This document shows positions 40,005 to 49,112 of a DNA stretch of 64,000 nt, in pieces. The notes below the pieces were generated by a model, which was not told the origin of the DNA, made no database searches, and saw only the letters and a program-made list of their open reading frames with translations. Within the stretch, counting starts at the first letter, position 1. Every line of letters starts with the position of its first letter. The position numbers and the translations under genes are program-made. The stretch covers positions 5,275,001 through 5,339,000 of the forward strand of contig CP050293.1 in assembly GCA_014189435.1 (NCBI GenBank). Direction: 5' to 3'. This DNA comes from Mesorhizobium loti. GTDB lineage: Bacteria > Pseudomonadota > Alphaproteobacteria > Rhizobiales > Rhizobiaceae.

Positions 40005-41072
40005 TCATCTTACCTTCGTCCTCGGATCGAGCACCCGGTAGAGCAGGTCGGAGAGCAGGTTGATGGCGATGAACACCGAACCGATGACGATGGTGCCGCC
40101 GAGCACGGCGTTCATGTCGGCGTTCTGCAGCGAGTTGGTGATGTAGAGGCCGATGCCGGGCCACGAGAAGACGGTCTCGGTGAGCACCGAACCTTCGAGC
40201 AGCCCGGCATAGGAAAGCGCGATCACCGTCACCATCGGCACCGCGGCATTGCGCAGCGCGTGGCCCCAGATGATGCGGGTTTCCGACAGGCCCTTGGCGC
40301 GCGCCGCGACGATGTATTCCTGCGACAATTCGTTGAGCATGAACGAGCGCGTCATGCGGCTGATATAGGCGAGCGAGAAATAGCCGAGCAGCGAGGCCGG
40401 CAAGATGATGTGGCGGAAGGCGTCGTAGAAAACATCCCACTGCCCCTGCCACAGGGAATCCAGGAGGTAGAAGCCGGTGATCGGCGTGAAGGTGTATTCG
40501 TAGACGACGTCGAGCCGGGCCGGAAAAGCGACCCATTGAAGCTTGGCGTAGAACAGCACCAGCGCCAGCAGGCCAAGCCAGAAGATCGGCACGGAGTAGC
40601 CGATCAGGCCGATGACGCGCACGATCTGATCGATGAGGCTGCCGCGCCTGACCGCGGCCAGCACGCCAAGCGGCACGCCGAACAGCGCACCGATCAGCGT
40701 TCCCAGCGTCGCCAGCTCCGTGGTTGCCGGCAGCGCGCGGCGAATGTCGGTCATGACCGGATTGGTGGTCAGCACCGAGACGCCGAAATTGCCGTTCAGG
40801 GCATTTTTCACATAGATGTAGAACTGCTCGACCAGCGGCAAATCGAGGCCCATCTCGCGGCGCGTACGCTCGACGACATTGGCCGGCGCCCGGTCGCCAA
40901 GCACCGCCAGCACCGGGTCGATCGGGATGACGCGGCCGATGAAGAAGGTCACCGCGAGCAGACCAAGATAGGTCGTGATCGCGATGACCAGGAAACGGCC
41001 AAGCGAAGATGCGATAGCAACGGCACGGGCGCTGCCGCGCCCCGCCGCCACTTCTTTTTCAACCGCGCTCAT
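40005..41072 (-). CDS. Oligopeptide ABC transporter, permease (DppB type)
   Basis: The 355-residue permease begins MSAVEKEVAAGRGSARAV and has a first helix, FLVIAITTYLGLLAVTFFIG, followed by IPIDPVLAVLGDRAP, the DppB-family N-terminal motif. The EAA loop is [24 protein letters not shown], and TETVFSWPGIGLYI follows, both typical. It ends LLYRVLDPRTKVR. The gene begins 18 nt after the substrate-binding protein gene, so they are co-transcribed. Confidence 0.95.
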   Translation of the reverse strand: MSAVEKEVAAGRGSARAVAIASSLGRFLVIAITTYLGLLAVTFFIGRVIPIDPVLAVLGDRAPANVVERTRREMGLDLPLVEQFYIYVKNALNGNFGVSVLTTNPVMTDIRRALPATTELATLGTLIGALFGVPLGVLAAVRRGSLIDQIVRVIGLIGYSVPIFWLGLLALVLFYAKLQWVAFPARLDVVYEYTFTPITGFYLLDSLWQGQWDVFYDAFRHIILPASLLGYFSLAYISRMTRSFMLNELSQEYIVAARAKGLSETRIIWGHALRNAAVPMVTVIALSYAGLLEGSVLTETVFSWPGIGLYITNSLQNADMNAVLGGTIVIGSVFIAINLLSDLLYRVLDPRTKVR

Positions 41073-41090
41073 GCGGCGTGTCCGCGAACA

Positions 41091-42734
41091 CTATTCCTTG
41101 GACACCGGCCCGACGAAATTGCTGTCGAAGCTCGGGCCGAGCGCAAAACCCTTGAGGTTCTTGCGCAGGCCGGCGACTTCCAGCTGCTGGTGGATGACGA
41201 CGAAGGGGCTGGTGTCGAGGATCTTCTTCTCAAGGTCCTTGTACATATCGGCGCGCTTGCCCGCATCCTTTTCGAGCAGCGCCCCTTCCGTCTGTTTGGT
41301 CAGATCCGGAATGTCCCAGGCGTTGCGCCAGGCCAGCGTCTTGGTCTTGGCTGCATCCGAATTGTCCGGGTTCGAGGCAAAAGTCTGGGCGTTGGAGTTC
41401 GGATCGAAATAGTCCTGACCCCACTGGCCGATATAGATATCGTGATTGCGGGCACGATACTTGGTCAGCGTCTGCTTGCCGTCGCCGGGGATGATCTCGA
41501 GCTTGATACCGGCCTGGCCGAGCGTCTGCTGGATCGATTCGGCCATGCCGGTCGTCGGCTGGCCGGTGCGTACGTCCATGGTTACGCTGAAGCCGTCGGC
41601 CAGACCAGCCTTGGCCAGCAATTCCTTGGCCTTGGCGACGTCGAGCTTGAAGGGATTTTCGTCGAGTTCCCCGAGCACGCCCTTGGGCAGGAAGGTCTGG
41701 TGGATTTCGCCGATGCCCTTGAGGATGGTCGAGCTCAAGGCATCATAGTCGACCAGATACTTGAACGCCTGGCGCACCTCCGGCTTGGCGAGGTTCGCGT
41801 TCTTCTGGTTGAGGCTGATGTAATAGACCGTGCCCTTCGGCGCGCTCGTGGTGGTGAGGTCGGCATTCTTGGCGATGGCGTCGAGGTCGTTCGGCTCGAG
41901 ATTGCGGGCAACGTCGATGTCGCCGGCCTCGAGCGCCAGACGCTGGCCCGAGCTTTCCTTCATGTTGCGGTAGATGACGCGGGCAAGCTTGGCCTTTTCG
42001 CCGTAGTAGTTGTCGTTGCGCTCGAGAACGACGGCCTCGTTGGCCCGCCATTCGCGCAGCTTGAAGACACCTGAACCGGCATAGCCGGTCTTCAGCCAGG
42101 CATTGCCGAAATCATTGTCCCATTTGTAGTCGGCACTTGGCGTTACCGCCGCGATATGTTCCTTGACCACCTTGGCGTCGACCACCGAAGCGACCGTTGC
42201 CGACAGGCAGTTCAGCACGAAGCTCGGCGCATAGGCCTTGTCGACGGTGAACTGGAAAGTGCCGTCGTCGACCGCCTTGGCCTTTTCGGTGACGTTGTCG
42301 CCGCTGATGCCGAACTGGCCGATGATGAAGGCCGGGCTCTTGTCCAGCTTGATGACGCGCTCGAACGACCAGGCGACGTCGGCCGCGGTGACCGGATTGC
42401 CGGAAGCGAATTTGAGGCCGGGCTTGAGCTTGAAGGTGTAGGTCAGGCCGTCGTCGGAGACGGTCCAGCTTTCGGCGAGGTCGCCCTTGACCTTGGAGGT
42501 GTCGCTGAGATCGAGACGGACCAGCAGATCATAAGTGTTGCCGGTGACCTCGGCGGTCGACAGCTCGAACGCCTCGCCCGGATCCATGGAGATGATGTCG
42601 TCGATCGCGAACCCTTCGACCAGCGTGTCGGCGGGCGTGACCGCGCCGGCTGGCGCGCCGGCCAGGAGCAGCGCGGACATGGCTGCACCCGCGAGCAAGA
42701 TGCGGGAGCGTAGAGCAAACTTTTCCATCATCAT
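41091..42734 (-). CDS. Oligopeptide ABC transporter, periplasmic substrate-binding protein (family 5)
   Basis: The 547-residue protein has a signal peptide (SRILLAGAAMSALLLAGAPAGA) and the family-5 solute-binding domain. Typical stretches are TYTFKLKPGLKFASGNPVTAADVAWSFERV and KGTVYYISLNQKN. Three ATGs in a row (42734, 42731, 42728) open the gene; AGGGAAC lies about 9 nt before the first. Peptides or other small oligomers are the usual ligands. It heads the operon. The 262-nt upstream region shows no sure promoter but has an A/C-rich leader directly before the start. Confidence 0.95.
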   Translation of the reverse strand: MMMEKFALRSRILLAGAAMSALLLAGAPAGAVTPADTLVEGFAIDDIISMDPGEAFELSTAEVTGNTYDLLVRLDLSDTSKVKGDLAESWTVSDDGLTYTFKLKPGLKFASGNPVTAADVAWSFERVIKLDKSPAFIIGQFGISGDNVTEKAKAVDDGTFQFTVDKAYAPSFVLNCLSATVASVVDAKVVKEHIAAVTPSADYKWDNDFGNAWLKTGYAGSGVFKLREWRANEAVVLERNDNYYGEKAKLARVIYRNMKESSGQRLALEAGDIDVARNLEPNDLDAIAKNADLTTTSAPKGTVYYISLNQKNANLAKPEVRQAFKYLVDYDALSSTILKGIGEIHQTFLPKGVLGELDENPFKLDVAKAKELLAKAGLADGFSVTMDVRTGQPTTGMAESIQQTLGQAGIKLEIIPGDGKQTLTKYRARNHDIYIGQWGQDYFDPNSNAQTFASNPDNSDAAKTKTLAWRNAWDIPDLTKQTEGALLEKDAGKRADMYKDLEKKILDTSPFVVIHQQLEVAGLRKNLKGFALGPSFDSNFVGPVSKE

Positions 42735-42996
42735 TGTGATTGTTCCCTGTTTTGTTGTTTGTTGACCTGAGTTCCCGGCTCAGGGTTGCGGATTTTTTTT
42801 CGGGGCCTGGAGACGGCCTCTCTGATCTCTTACCGTTGCGGTTTTTGTCCAGTTGGTCAACACCATATCCGGCGGCCCCGTGGCGGGCAACGAGCATTTA
42901 TACGACGGCTCATTGGGCCAGAAAGGCCGGTGGGGTGTCGACGCATAGGCTAGCCAATCGAGGCGGCCGATCGAGAAAAATCTACTAATTCCAGAG

Positions 42997-44274
42997 CTAT
43001 TTCAGCACTGCGACCAGGTCGGCGTCAGGGAAGCAGGTGGCGGCGCGGCCGTTCTTGGCTTGCCATGTGCCGATCGAACGGCGGGTCTTGAAGCCGGGCA
43101 GGCCATCGGCGCTGCCGACATCATAGCCCTTGGCTTCCAGCGCGCGTTGCAGGGCGGCGATGTCAGAGCGGTGCAGCCCGCCGACCGCGCCCCAGCTGCC
43201 GGCAAAATTCTGATCGCCATGGGCGATGCGATCGGCGCCATGGCCGATGAACAGCGCGTAGAGGTCGCTGGTGTTGTATTCCTTCAGCACGTAGAAATTC
43301 GGCGTGGCGATAAAGGCCGGGCCGCTGCGCCCTGCCGGCATCAGCAGAAATCCCTCGGCCTTCAGCTCACTCGCCGGAAACGGTTTGCCGCCAACACGGC
43401 TGATGCCCATTGCCGCCCACTCGGAGATCTTCTTGCCCTGGTCAGGACCTTCCAACGAACACGAGACCGTCTCCGGCACGGTCACCTCGAAACCCCAGCC
43501 ACGGCCCTTCACCCAGCCATAGTGGACGAGATAGTTGGCGATCGAGGCCAGCACGTCCGGCGTCGAGTTCCAGATGTCGACGCGGCCGTCGCCATCGAAA
43601 TCGACGGCATGTTTCAGGAACGAGGTCGGCATGAATTGCGGCTGGCCGAGCGCGCCGGCCCAGGACGATTTCATCGCGCCGACCGGGGCCAGTCCGCGCT
43701 CGACGATTTCGAGTGCGGCCAGGAGTTCGGTGCGGAAGAAGTCCTTCTTGGTCGACATGAACGCCTTGGTGCCCAGCACTTCGAAGGCGTCGTAGGGCAT
43801 CTTCGCCGCGCCGAAGCCGGTCTCGCGACCCCAGATCGCCAGCAGCACTTCGCCCGGCACGCCATAACGCTTTTCGATGGCCGCAAGTGTCCTGGCATTG
43901 GCGGCTTCGCGTGCCCGCCCGCCAGATGTCACCGCGCCAACCGTCTTCTCGGCGAAATAGGCGCCGGGCGAACCGAATTCGGCCTGGTGCTGCTTCTGCG
44001 GCGTGGTCGCCTTCTCGCCCGGCTTGACCAGGTCGGGCAGCTTCAGATTGGGCTTGATGCCATCGAAGGCGGCATCGAAGGTTTTTTTGGAAATGCCTTT
44101 CGCCTTGGCTTGCGGCCAGAGATCGCTTTGCAGCCAGGCGCGGAACTGGTCGTCGATCTTTGCGGCGGAGGCCGAGGGGAGAATGAAGAGACTAGTCAGC
44201 ACGGCCAGAAGAAATGCAGAGATGAGATTGCGAAGGTTGCGTTCCGTGGCGCCCCCCTCTGTCCTGCCGGACAT
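42997..44274 (-). CDS. Lytic murein transglycosylase with C-terminal peptidoglycan-binding domain
   Basis: The 425-residue protein has a signal peptide (ISAFLLAVLTSLFILPSASA) and an MltB-type (SLT_2, GH103) catalytic domain. The catalytic glutamate is in LLAIWGRETGFGAAKMPYDAFEVLGT, and GALGQPQFMPTSFLKHAVDFDGDGRVDIW is diagnostic. A PG_binding_1 domain (HRSDIAALQRALEAKGYDVGSADGLPG) ends the protein. It cleaves glycan strands in the periplasm. The best start is ATG 44274, inside the left arm of a palindromic repeat that also supplies GAAGGGGAG. No ATG, GTG or TTG closer to the signal peptide is suitable. Confidence 0.92.
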   Translation of the reverse strand: MSGRTEGGATERNLRNLISAFLLAVLTSLFILPSASAAKIDDQFRAWLQSDLWPQAKAKGISKKTFDAAFDGIKPNLKLPDLVKPGEKATTPQKQHQAEFGSPGAYFAEKTVGAVTSGGRAREAANARTLAAIEKRYGVPGEVLLAIWGRETGFGAAKMPYDAFEVLGTKAFMSTKKDFFRTELLAALEIVERGLAPVGAMKSSWAGALGQPQFMPTSFLKHAVDFDGDGRVDIWNSTPDVLASIANYLVHYGWVKGRGWGFEVTVPETVSCSLEGPDQGKKISEWAAMGISRVGGKPFPASELKAEGFLLMPAGRSGPAFIATPNFYVLKEYNTSDLYALFIGHGADRIAHGDQNFAGSWGAVGGLHRSDIAALQRALEAKGYDVGSADGLPGFKTRRSIGTWQAKNGRAATCFPDADLVAVLK

Positions 44275-44408
44275 CTCCCCTTCAAGGGGGAGATCAGCCG
44301 CTTCGACCGCGGCGCCAAACCAGCAACTTTGAAAATTCGCGAAAACAGGTGTGACGGCCAATCTCCCCCCTTGAAGGGGAGATGTCCGGCAGGACAGAGG
44401 GGGGCGCC
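44249..44408. repeat. Long palindromic repeat between recR and the lytic transglycosylase
   Basis: Arms 44249-44294 and 44361-44408 are near-perfect reverse complements of about 46 nt, with motifs GGCGCCCCCCTCTGTCC and ATCTCCCC. The 66-nt centre carries no repeat. The left arm contains the start codon of the lytic transglycosylase gene. This is a third palindrome family in the window. Confidence 0.9.
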
Positions 44409-44449
44409 AAGGAATGCAGTCATCTCCGCAAGCATCCCCGCCAATTGCG

Positions 44450-45055
44450 TCAAAACGCCGTCCGCGAGCGCAGCGCCGCAGCCAGCGTGCCCTCGTCGAG
44501 ATAGTCGAGTTCGCCGCCTACCGGCACGCCATGCGCCAGCCGTGTCACCTTGATATCGAAGCCGGACAGCTGGTCGGTAAGGTAATGCGCGGTCGTCTGG
44601 CCCTCGACCGTCGCGTTGACGGCGAGGATGATCTCCTTGACCTCGCCACCGGCGACGCGGTCGACCAGCGAGCGCATGTTGAGCTGGTCGGGGCCGATGC
44701 CGTCGAGCGGCGACAGCGTGCCGCCGAGCACGTGGTAGCGCACATTCATCGCCGCCGCGCGCTCCAGCGCCCACAGGTCGGAGACGTCCTCGACGACGAT
44801 GATGGTGCCGGCATCACGGCGCGGATCGGTACAGATCATGCAGGGATCGGATGTATCGACATTGCCGCAGGTCGAGCAGATGCACACCTTGTCGGCCGCC
44901 TCGGCCATGGCGGCAGCGAGCGGCGACAGCAGCTGTTCCTTCTTCTTGATCAGATGTAGGGCCGCGCGCCTGGCCGAACGGGGACCCAACCCCGGCACCT
45001 TGGCCAGGAGCTGGATCAGGCGTTCGATCTCGGGACCGGCGATTCGCTTGGACAT
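44450..45055 (-). CDS. recR: Recombination protein RecR
   Basis: RecR acts with RecO and RecF in loading RecA at gaps. The 201-residue protein has the helix-hairpin-helix region ([24 protein letters not shown]) and a four-cysteine zinc finger ([23 protein letters not shown]). The Toprim domain has [17 protein letters not shown] and the [16 protein letters not shown] segment, with the Walker-B-like end. In most bacteria it follows dnaX-ybaB; here two other genes lie between ybaB and recR. Confidence 0.97.
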   Translation of the reverse strand: MSKRIAGPEIERLIQLLAKVPGLGPRSARRAALHLIKKKEQLLSPLAAAMAEAADKVCICSTCGNVDTSDPCMICTDPRRDAGTIIVVEDVSDLWALERAAAMNVRYHVLGGTLSPLDGIGPDQLNMRSLVDRVAGGEVKEIILAVNATVEGQTTAHYLTDQLSGFDIKVTRLAHGVPVGGELDYLDEGTLAAALRSRTAF

Positions 45056-45153
45056 CGCTCTGATCTAGGATTTTTCAGCGCGCTTTGAAACAGCCTGCGT
45101 CGGCACCGGATCCGCCATGTTGAATTGTCGGACCCTACGGAGTGCGGATCCGT

Positions 45154-46086
45154 TCAGTTGGCTTCGAGCGGCCGGCCCTGGCTGACGATCATCGCGCCGA
45201 TGGCGTCGGTGTTCTCAGGCGTCGACTGGAACCCCATCGACGCCTCTTGCGGCGCGTCCTCAACCGAGGAGATGACCCTTGTCCTTGTGTTCAAGGTTCC
45301 GCCAAAACGGGCGGCATCCGGTTCCTCCATCGGCTCCTGCATCGCCACCACCATCGGCTCCGCCGAGACACGCGCGGATTTCGCGGTCGGCGCGGCGGCT
45401 GCGGTCACAAAGGTCTGTTGGGCAGGAGCGGATCGAACGGTTGCAGTCCTGGCCGGACGCACCGGCTCGGCGGACGCGACCAGCGTCACCGGTGCGGCTG
45501 GCTTCTCCGGCGCCGCCGAGGCAATGGCGACCTGCGGCTCATCCGGCAGCGGCTGCCAGTTGCGGCCGCGCTTCTCATAGAAGGCATTGCCGCCGGCAAC
45601 CATGGTGTAGTGCATGTTCTTGTAGGGGAAGCGCAGCCCGGCGGTGTGGAAATACATGGTGTTCTTGAGCTTGGCCTTGCGCTCGCCCTTGAGCACGGCG
45701 TCGGCTGCTTCCTCGACATCGGGCATTGCGCGTGAATTCATCGGCCTAGTCATGACGCCGGGCGCGAACTGCCCGGGTTCGCCCACCACCTGGCAGATGG
45801 TGCTGCCGTGGTTACCGGAGCGCAGCCGGTTCATCACCACCGTGCCGACCGCGATCATGCCGTCGCGGCTTGAGCGGTTGGACTCGAAGAACATCGCCCT
45901 TTCCAGGCATTCCTTGTCCTTCGGCGTATGGCTGTAGGCCCGGGAGCTCAGGAAACTCGGCGTGATGGCGTCGGTCAGGCTGGCAACGGACATGCCGTGC
46001 GAAGTGGTCTGGCTGCAGGCAGCCAAAAACAGGGGTGAAATGACGGCGCCGAGCAACAGCGGCGTCTTCCATCGCGTGGAAATCAA
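45154..46086 (-). CDS. Cell wall hydrolase (SleB family), lipoprotein
   Basis: The 310-residue protein begins with a lipoprotein signal (LLLGAVISPLFLAAC, Cys at residue 24). It carries an SleB/Hydrolase_2 domain with CLERAMFFESNRSSRDGMIAVGTVVMNRLRSG and NTMYFHTAGLRFPYKNMHYTMVAGGNAFYEK. Such enzymes cut peptidoglycan during growth or division. The C-terminal 120 residues are Ala/Pro/Thr-rich and probably disordered. The start is TTG at 46086, with GAGAGGG about 7 nt upstream and no nearby ATG. A possible sigma-54-like site lies upstream. Confidence 0.9.
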   Translation of the reverse strand: MISTRWKTPLLLGAVISPLFLAACSQTTSHGMSVASLTDAITPSFLSSRAYSHTPKDKECLERAMFFESNRSSRDGMIAVGTVVMNRLRSGNHGSTICQVVGEPGQFAPGVMTRPMNSRAMPDVEEAADAVLKGERKAKLKNTMYFHTAGLRFPYKNMHYTMVAGGNAFYEKRGRNWQPLPDEPQVAIASAAPEKPAAPVTLVASAEPVRPARTATVRSAPAQQTFVTAAAAPTAKSARVSAEPMVVAMQEPMEEPDAARFGGTLNTRTRVISSVEDAPQEASMGFQSTPENTDAIGAMIVSQGRPLEAN

Positions 46087-46315
46087 CAGGTAACCCTCTC
46101 ACTTCGTGCCCGCCCCCAAGCTGCGGCAAGAATGAGACACTTTCGGGCAAAATGATGGCCAAAACGTTATTAACAACGTACTGTTGCCAAATTGGCACAA
46201 TTTCGTGGCTTTCCAGATAGATCGAGCCATCGTTTCACAAAAGCGATGACCGCTCTCTCTTTGTTTCGCCGCAATTGCCTAGGGAAAACCGCGTCACGTT
46301 TTTCCTGGAACCGGT

Positions 46316-46723
46316 CTATCGCCCGGCCGCAACCGCGGCCGGCTGGCCAGGCTCAAGCTCCTCGAGCTTCTCCGAAAACAGGCCGCGCCGGAGGAACAGC
46401 GTCCGCGCGTCCCTGGCCGTCGGCGCGATCTTTGCCGGCCAGTCGCTTTCGATGAATTCGGCCTTGGTGAAGTCCGGGTTTGTCTCGCTGGCTGCTTCCA
46501 GGAATTCGGCGATCTCCAGCACGATGGCGCGCTCGTCCTTCGAAAGCGCCGACGTGCCGGCTTCGATCGACGGGCGATGGACGAAATCCTCGAACAGATT
46601 GAAGTAACCCTTGATGCCGACGAGATCGACGCCGCCGTCGCAATCGGCCAGGATTTCCAGGATCTCGTAGATCCTGTTGCGGATACGTTGCTCGATCAAT
46701 CTTTCGGAGGGCTCGTCGGTCAT
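46316..46723 (-). CDS. Conserved hypothetical protein in the dnaX-recR cluster
   Basis: The 135-residue protein is acidic with two predicted helical regions, IRNRIYEILEILADCDGG and SKDERAIVLEIAEFLEAASE. It has no signal peptide or membrane helix and no motif I recognise. It lies 15 nt after... in transcription order downstream of ybaB on the minus strand, and its position in the dnaX-ybaB group suggests co-expression with replication and repair genes. Start ATG 46723. Function unknown. Confidence 0.75.
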   Translation of the reverse strand: MTDEPSERLIEQRIRNRIYEILEILADCDGGVDLVGIKGYFNLFEDFVHRPSIEAGTSALSKDERAIVLEIAEFLEAASETNPDFTKAEFIESDWPAKIAPTARDARTLFLRRGLFSEKLEELEPGQPAAVAAGR

Positions 46724-46738
46724 GGAGCGCGCCGAATG

Positions 46739-47062
46739 CTAGAAGGGCAGCTTCATTCCCGGCGGGATCGGCAGACCGGCGGTCAGCGCCTTGGTTTTTT
46801 CCTGCATGATCTGCTCGACCTTGGTCTTGGCGTCGTTGTGGGCGGCGAGCACCAGGTCTTCGAGGATTTCGACATCGTCCTCCTTGAACAAAGACGGATC
46901 GATCTTCAGTGACTTCATCTCGAATTTTCCGGTCAGCGTCACGTTGACCAGACCGCCGCCGGCTTGGCCGGACGCTTCCAGCGTGGCGATCTCGTCCTGC
47001 ATGGCCTGAAACTTGGCCTGCATTTCCTTCGCCTTGCCCATCAGGCCGAGAAGATCTTTCAT
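46739..47062 (-). CDS. ybaB: Nucleoid-associated protein YbaB/EbfC
   Basis: The 107-residue protein forms DNA-binding dimers. It shows the family N-terminus [23 protein letters not shown], the glycine-rich [29 protein letters not shown], and the [21 protein letters not shown] helix. Start ATG 47062; it lies 30 nt after the dnaX stop, the usual dnaX-ybaB pairing. Confidence 0.96.
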   Translation of the reverse strand: MKDLLGLMGKAKEMQAKFQAMQDEIATLEASGQAGGGLVNVTLTGKFEMKSLKIDPSLFKEDDVEILEDLVLAAHNDAKTKVEQIMQEKTKALTAGLPIPPGMKLPF

Positions 47063-47092
47063 GGTCGGGTCCTTTGCGGATTCGTGGCTGGG

Positions 47093-48910
47093 TCAGGTTT
47101 CGTCGTCGTCAGCCGGGGGCTCGACCGGGACTTCTGCCTCTGTCGTTTCGGCTTCCGGCGCGTCTGGAATGCGCACGTCGATGATCTTGGCACCGGGAAA
47201 GCGCGCCAGGATGGCGGCCACCGTCGGGTCGCTCTTGGCGTCGAGGAAGGCGTTCTCGCGCTTGGCCGATTCCATTTCGGCAAGGGTCTGGCCGCCCTCT
47301 TCCTTCGAAAGCGAGACCAGCCAGCTGCGGCCGGTCCAGGCGCGCAACTTCGTCGTCAGGTCGTTGAGCAGCATCTTGGGCGCGTCGCTGGTCAGGCCGA
47401 CGTCGATACGGCCGGGCTCGATGCGCACAAGGCGGATATAGCTCTTGACCTGCACCTTGAAGGCGATGTCGCGCTGCGCATCGGCCAGGGCAATGATGTC
47501 GGCCAGCGATTTCAGCGGCGCCGATTGCGTCTCCACGACCGGTTCCGGCGGAGCGACGAAGGCAACGGGGGCGGGCGTGGCTTCGACCAGCCGCATGGTC
47601 TGTGCGCCGCCCGACCCGGCAGGCATACGCGTCTGCGTCACCGCGCTGGCGCCGCCGCCATTGCCGGACCCTGCGGGGGCGCCATTCGGGCGCGGCGCGC
47701 CATTTTGCAGCGGTGCTGCGCCCTCAAGCGATCTCAACGCCTCGTCCAGCGTCGGCAGGTCGGCGGCGTGCGCCAGCCGGATCAGCACCATTTCGGCGGC
47801 ACTCACCGGCCGGTTGGAGGACTGCACCTCGGGAATGCCCTTGAGCAGCATCTGCCAGGTCCGCGACAGCACCCTGACCGACAGCGTCCTGGCGAAATCC
47901 GCGCCGCGCTGCCGCTCGTCCTCGGATAGCGAGGCATCCTCGATGGCCGTCGGCACGAAACGCAGCCGAGTGACGAGATGGTTGAATTCGGCAAGATCGG
48001 TCAGCACGGCGGCCGGATCGGCGCCGGTATCGTACTGTGCGCGGAATTCGCCAAGGGCTGCCGCCACATCGCCCTTCATGACATGTTCGAACAGGTCGAC
48101 GATGCGGGCGCGGTCGGCGAGCCCCAGCATCGCCCGAACCGCATCGGCGCTGACCGAGCCGGCACCATGGGCAATCGCCTGATCGAGGATGGAGAGCGAA
48201 TCGCGGGCCGAACCTTCGGCGGCGCGCGCGATCATCGCCAGCGCATCGTCGTCGACCGAAATGCCTTCCTTGGCCGATATCGAGGACAGATGCGCGACCA
48301 GCGCGCCGGCGTCGATGCGCCTCAAGTCAAAGCGCTGGCAGCGCGACAGGACGGTGATCGGAACCTTGCGGATTTCGGTGGTGGCGAAGATGAATTTGAC
48401 GTGCGGCGGCGGCTCTTCCAGCGTCTTCAGCAGGCCGTTGAAGGCCTGCGTCGACAGCATGTGCACTTCGTCGATGATGTAGACCTTGTAGCGGGCCGAG
48501 ACCGGCGCGTAGCGCACGCGCTCGATGATGTCCCTGATGTCGTCGATGCCGGTGTGCGAGGCGGCGTCCATCTCGATGACGTCGACATGGCGGCCTTCCA
48601 TGATCGCCTGGCAATGCTCGCCGAGCACGGCAAGGTCGACCGAAGGCTGGTCGACGGTGGCGGTTTTATAGTTCAGGGCCCGCGCGAGTATGCGCGCCGT
48701 CGTGGTCTTGCCGACGCCGCGCACGCCGGTCAGCATCCAGGCCTGGGCGATGCGGCCGGTGGCAAAGGCATTGGTGAGGGTGCGCACCGTCGGCTCCTGG
48801 CCGACCAGTTCGGAGAAGTTCGAAGGACGGTACTTGCGCGCCAGAACGCGATAGGCGGCGGCCTTGCCTATCTCCAGGCTTTTTGGTCCCGAATTTCCGG
48901 CTTCGCTCAT
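47093..48910 (-). CDS. dnaX: DNA polymerase III subunits gamma/tau
   Basis: DnaX is the clamp-loader ATPase of the replisome. The 605-residue protein has YRVLARKYRPSNFSELVGQE, Walker A GVRGVGKTTTAR, Walker B VYIIDEVHMLSTQAFNGLLKTLEEPP, and the SRC box LSRCQRFDLRR. The four-cysteine zinc site of E. coli DnaX is replaced by VDLAVLGEHCQAIMEGRHVDV, with just one Cys; this is normal for alphaproteobacteria. Domain III is followed by a Gly/Ala/Pro linker (about 380-440) and a C-terminal tau region. The ATG at 48910 is preferred to a TTG at 48928. Its acidic tail ends PPADDDET. Confidence 0.97.
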   Translation of the reverse strand: MSEAGNSGPKSLEIGKAAAYRVLARKYRPSNFSELVGQEPTVRTLTNAFATGRIAQAWMLTGVRGVGKTTTARILARALNYKTATVDQPSVDLAVLGEHCQAIMEGRHVDVIEMDAASHTGIDDIRDIIERVRYAPVSARYKVYIIDEVHMLSTQAFNGLLKTLEEPPPHVKFIFATTEIRKVPITVLSRCQRFDLRRIDAGALVAHLSSISAKEGISVDDDALAMIARAAEGSARDSLSILDQAIAHGAGSVSADAVRAMLGLADRARIVDLFEHVMKGDVAAALGEFRAQYDTGADPAAVLTDLAEFNHLVTRLRFVPTAIEDASLSEDERQRGADFARTLSVRVLSRTWQMLLKGIPEVQSSNRPVSAAEMVLIRLAHAADLPTLDEALRSLEGAAPLQNGAPRPNGAPAGSGNGGGASAVTQTRMPAGSGGAQTMRLVEATPAPVAFVAPPEPVVETQSAPLKSLADIIALADAQRDIAFKVQVKSYIRLVRIEPGRIDVGLTSDAPKMLLNDLTTKLRAWTGRSWLVSLSKEEGGQTLAEMESAKRENAFLDAKSDPTVAAILARFPGAKIIDVRIPDAPEAETTEAEVPVEPPADDDET

Positions 48911-48959
48911 TCGCCCGTAAAGCTCCAAATGGCCGCGCCCGAAGGCGGCCGATTCCTGT

Positions 48960-49057
48960 TAGAGCGTTTCACCGTTTCTGGAAACGGCGAACCGCTCTAT
49001 CACTTTGCTTTGACGCAATTCCGGACGGGAAACCGCTCACACTTTCCCTGGAATTGC
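48960..49057. repeat. Composite palindromic repeat between dnaX and ffs
   Basis: TAGAGCG...CGCTCTA arms (48960-48999) enclose CCGTTTC and GAAACGG. A second palindrome follows: GCAATTCC (49015-49022) with GGAATTGC (49050-49057). The two-part structure matches a repeat that I recognise as abundant between genes in Mesorhizobium and relatives. It separates SRP RNA from dnaX. Confidence 0.75.
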
Positions 49058-49112
49058 TCCAATAGTCTCGCCCGCGCTGCAATGCGTCGTCAATGTCGCG
49101 AGAGGGGCCGAT

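Noticed and set aside
39738..42074. A 778-codon plus-strand frame across the oligopeptide permeases
   Set aside because: The minus-strand permeases have all their motifs; the plus frame has none and starts in a repeat.
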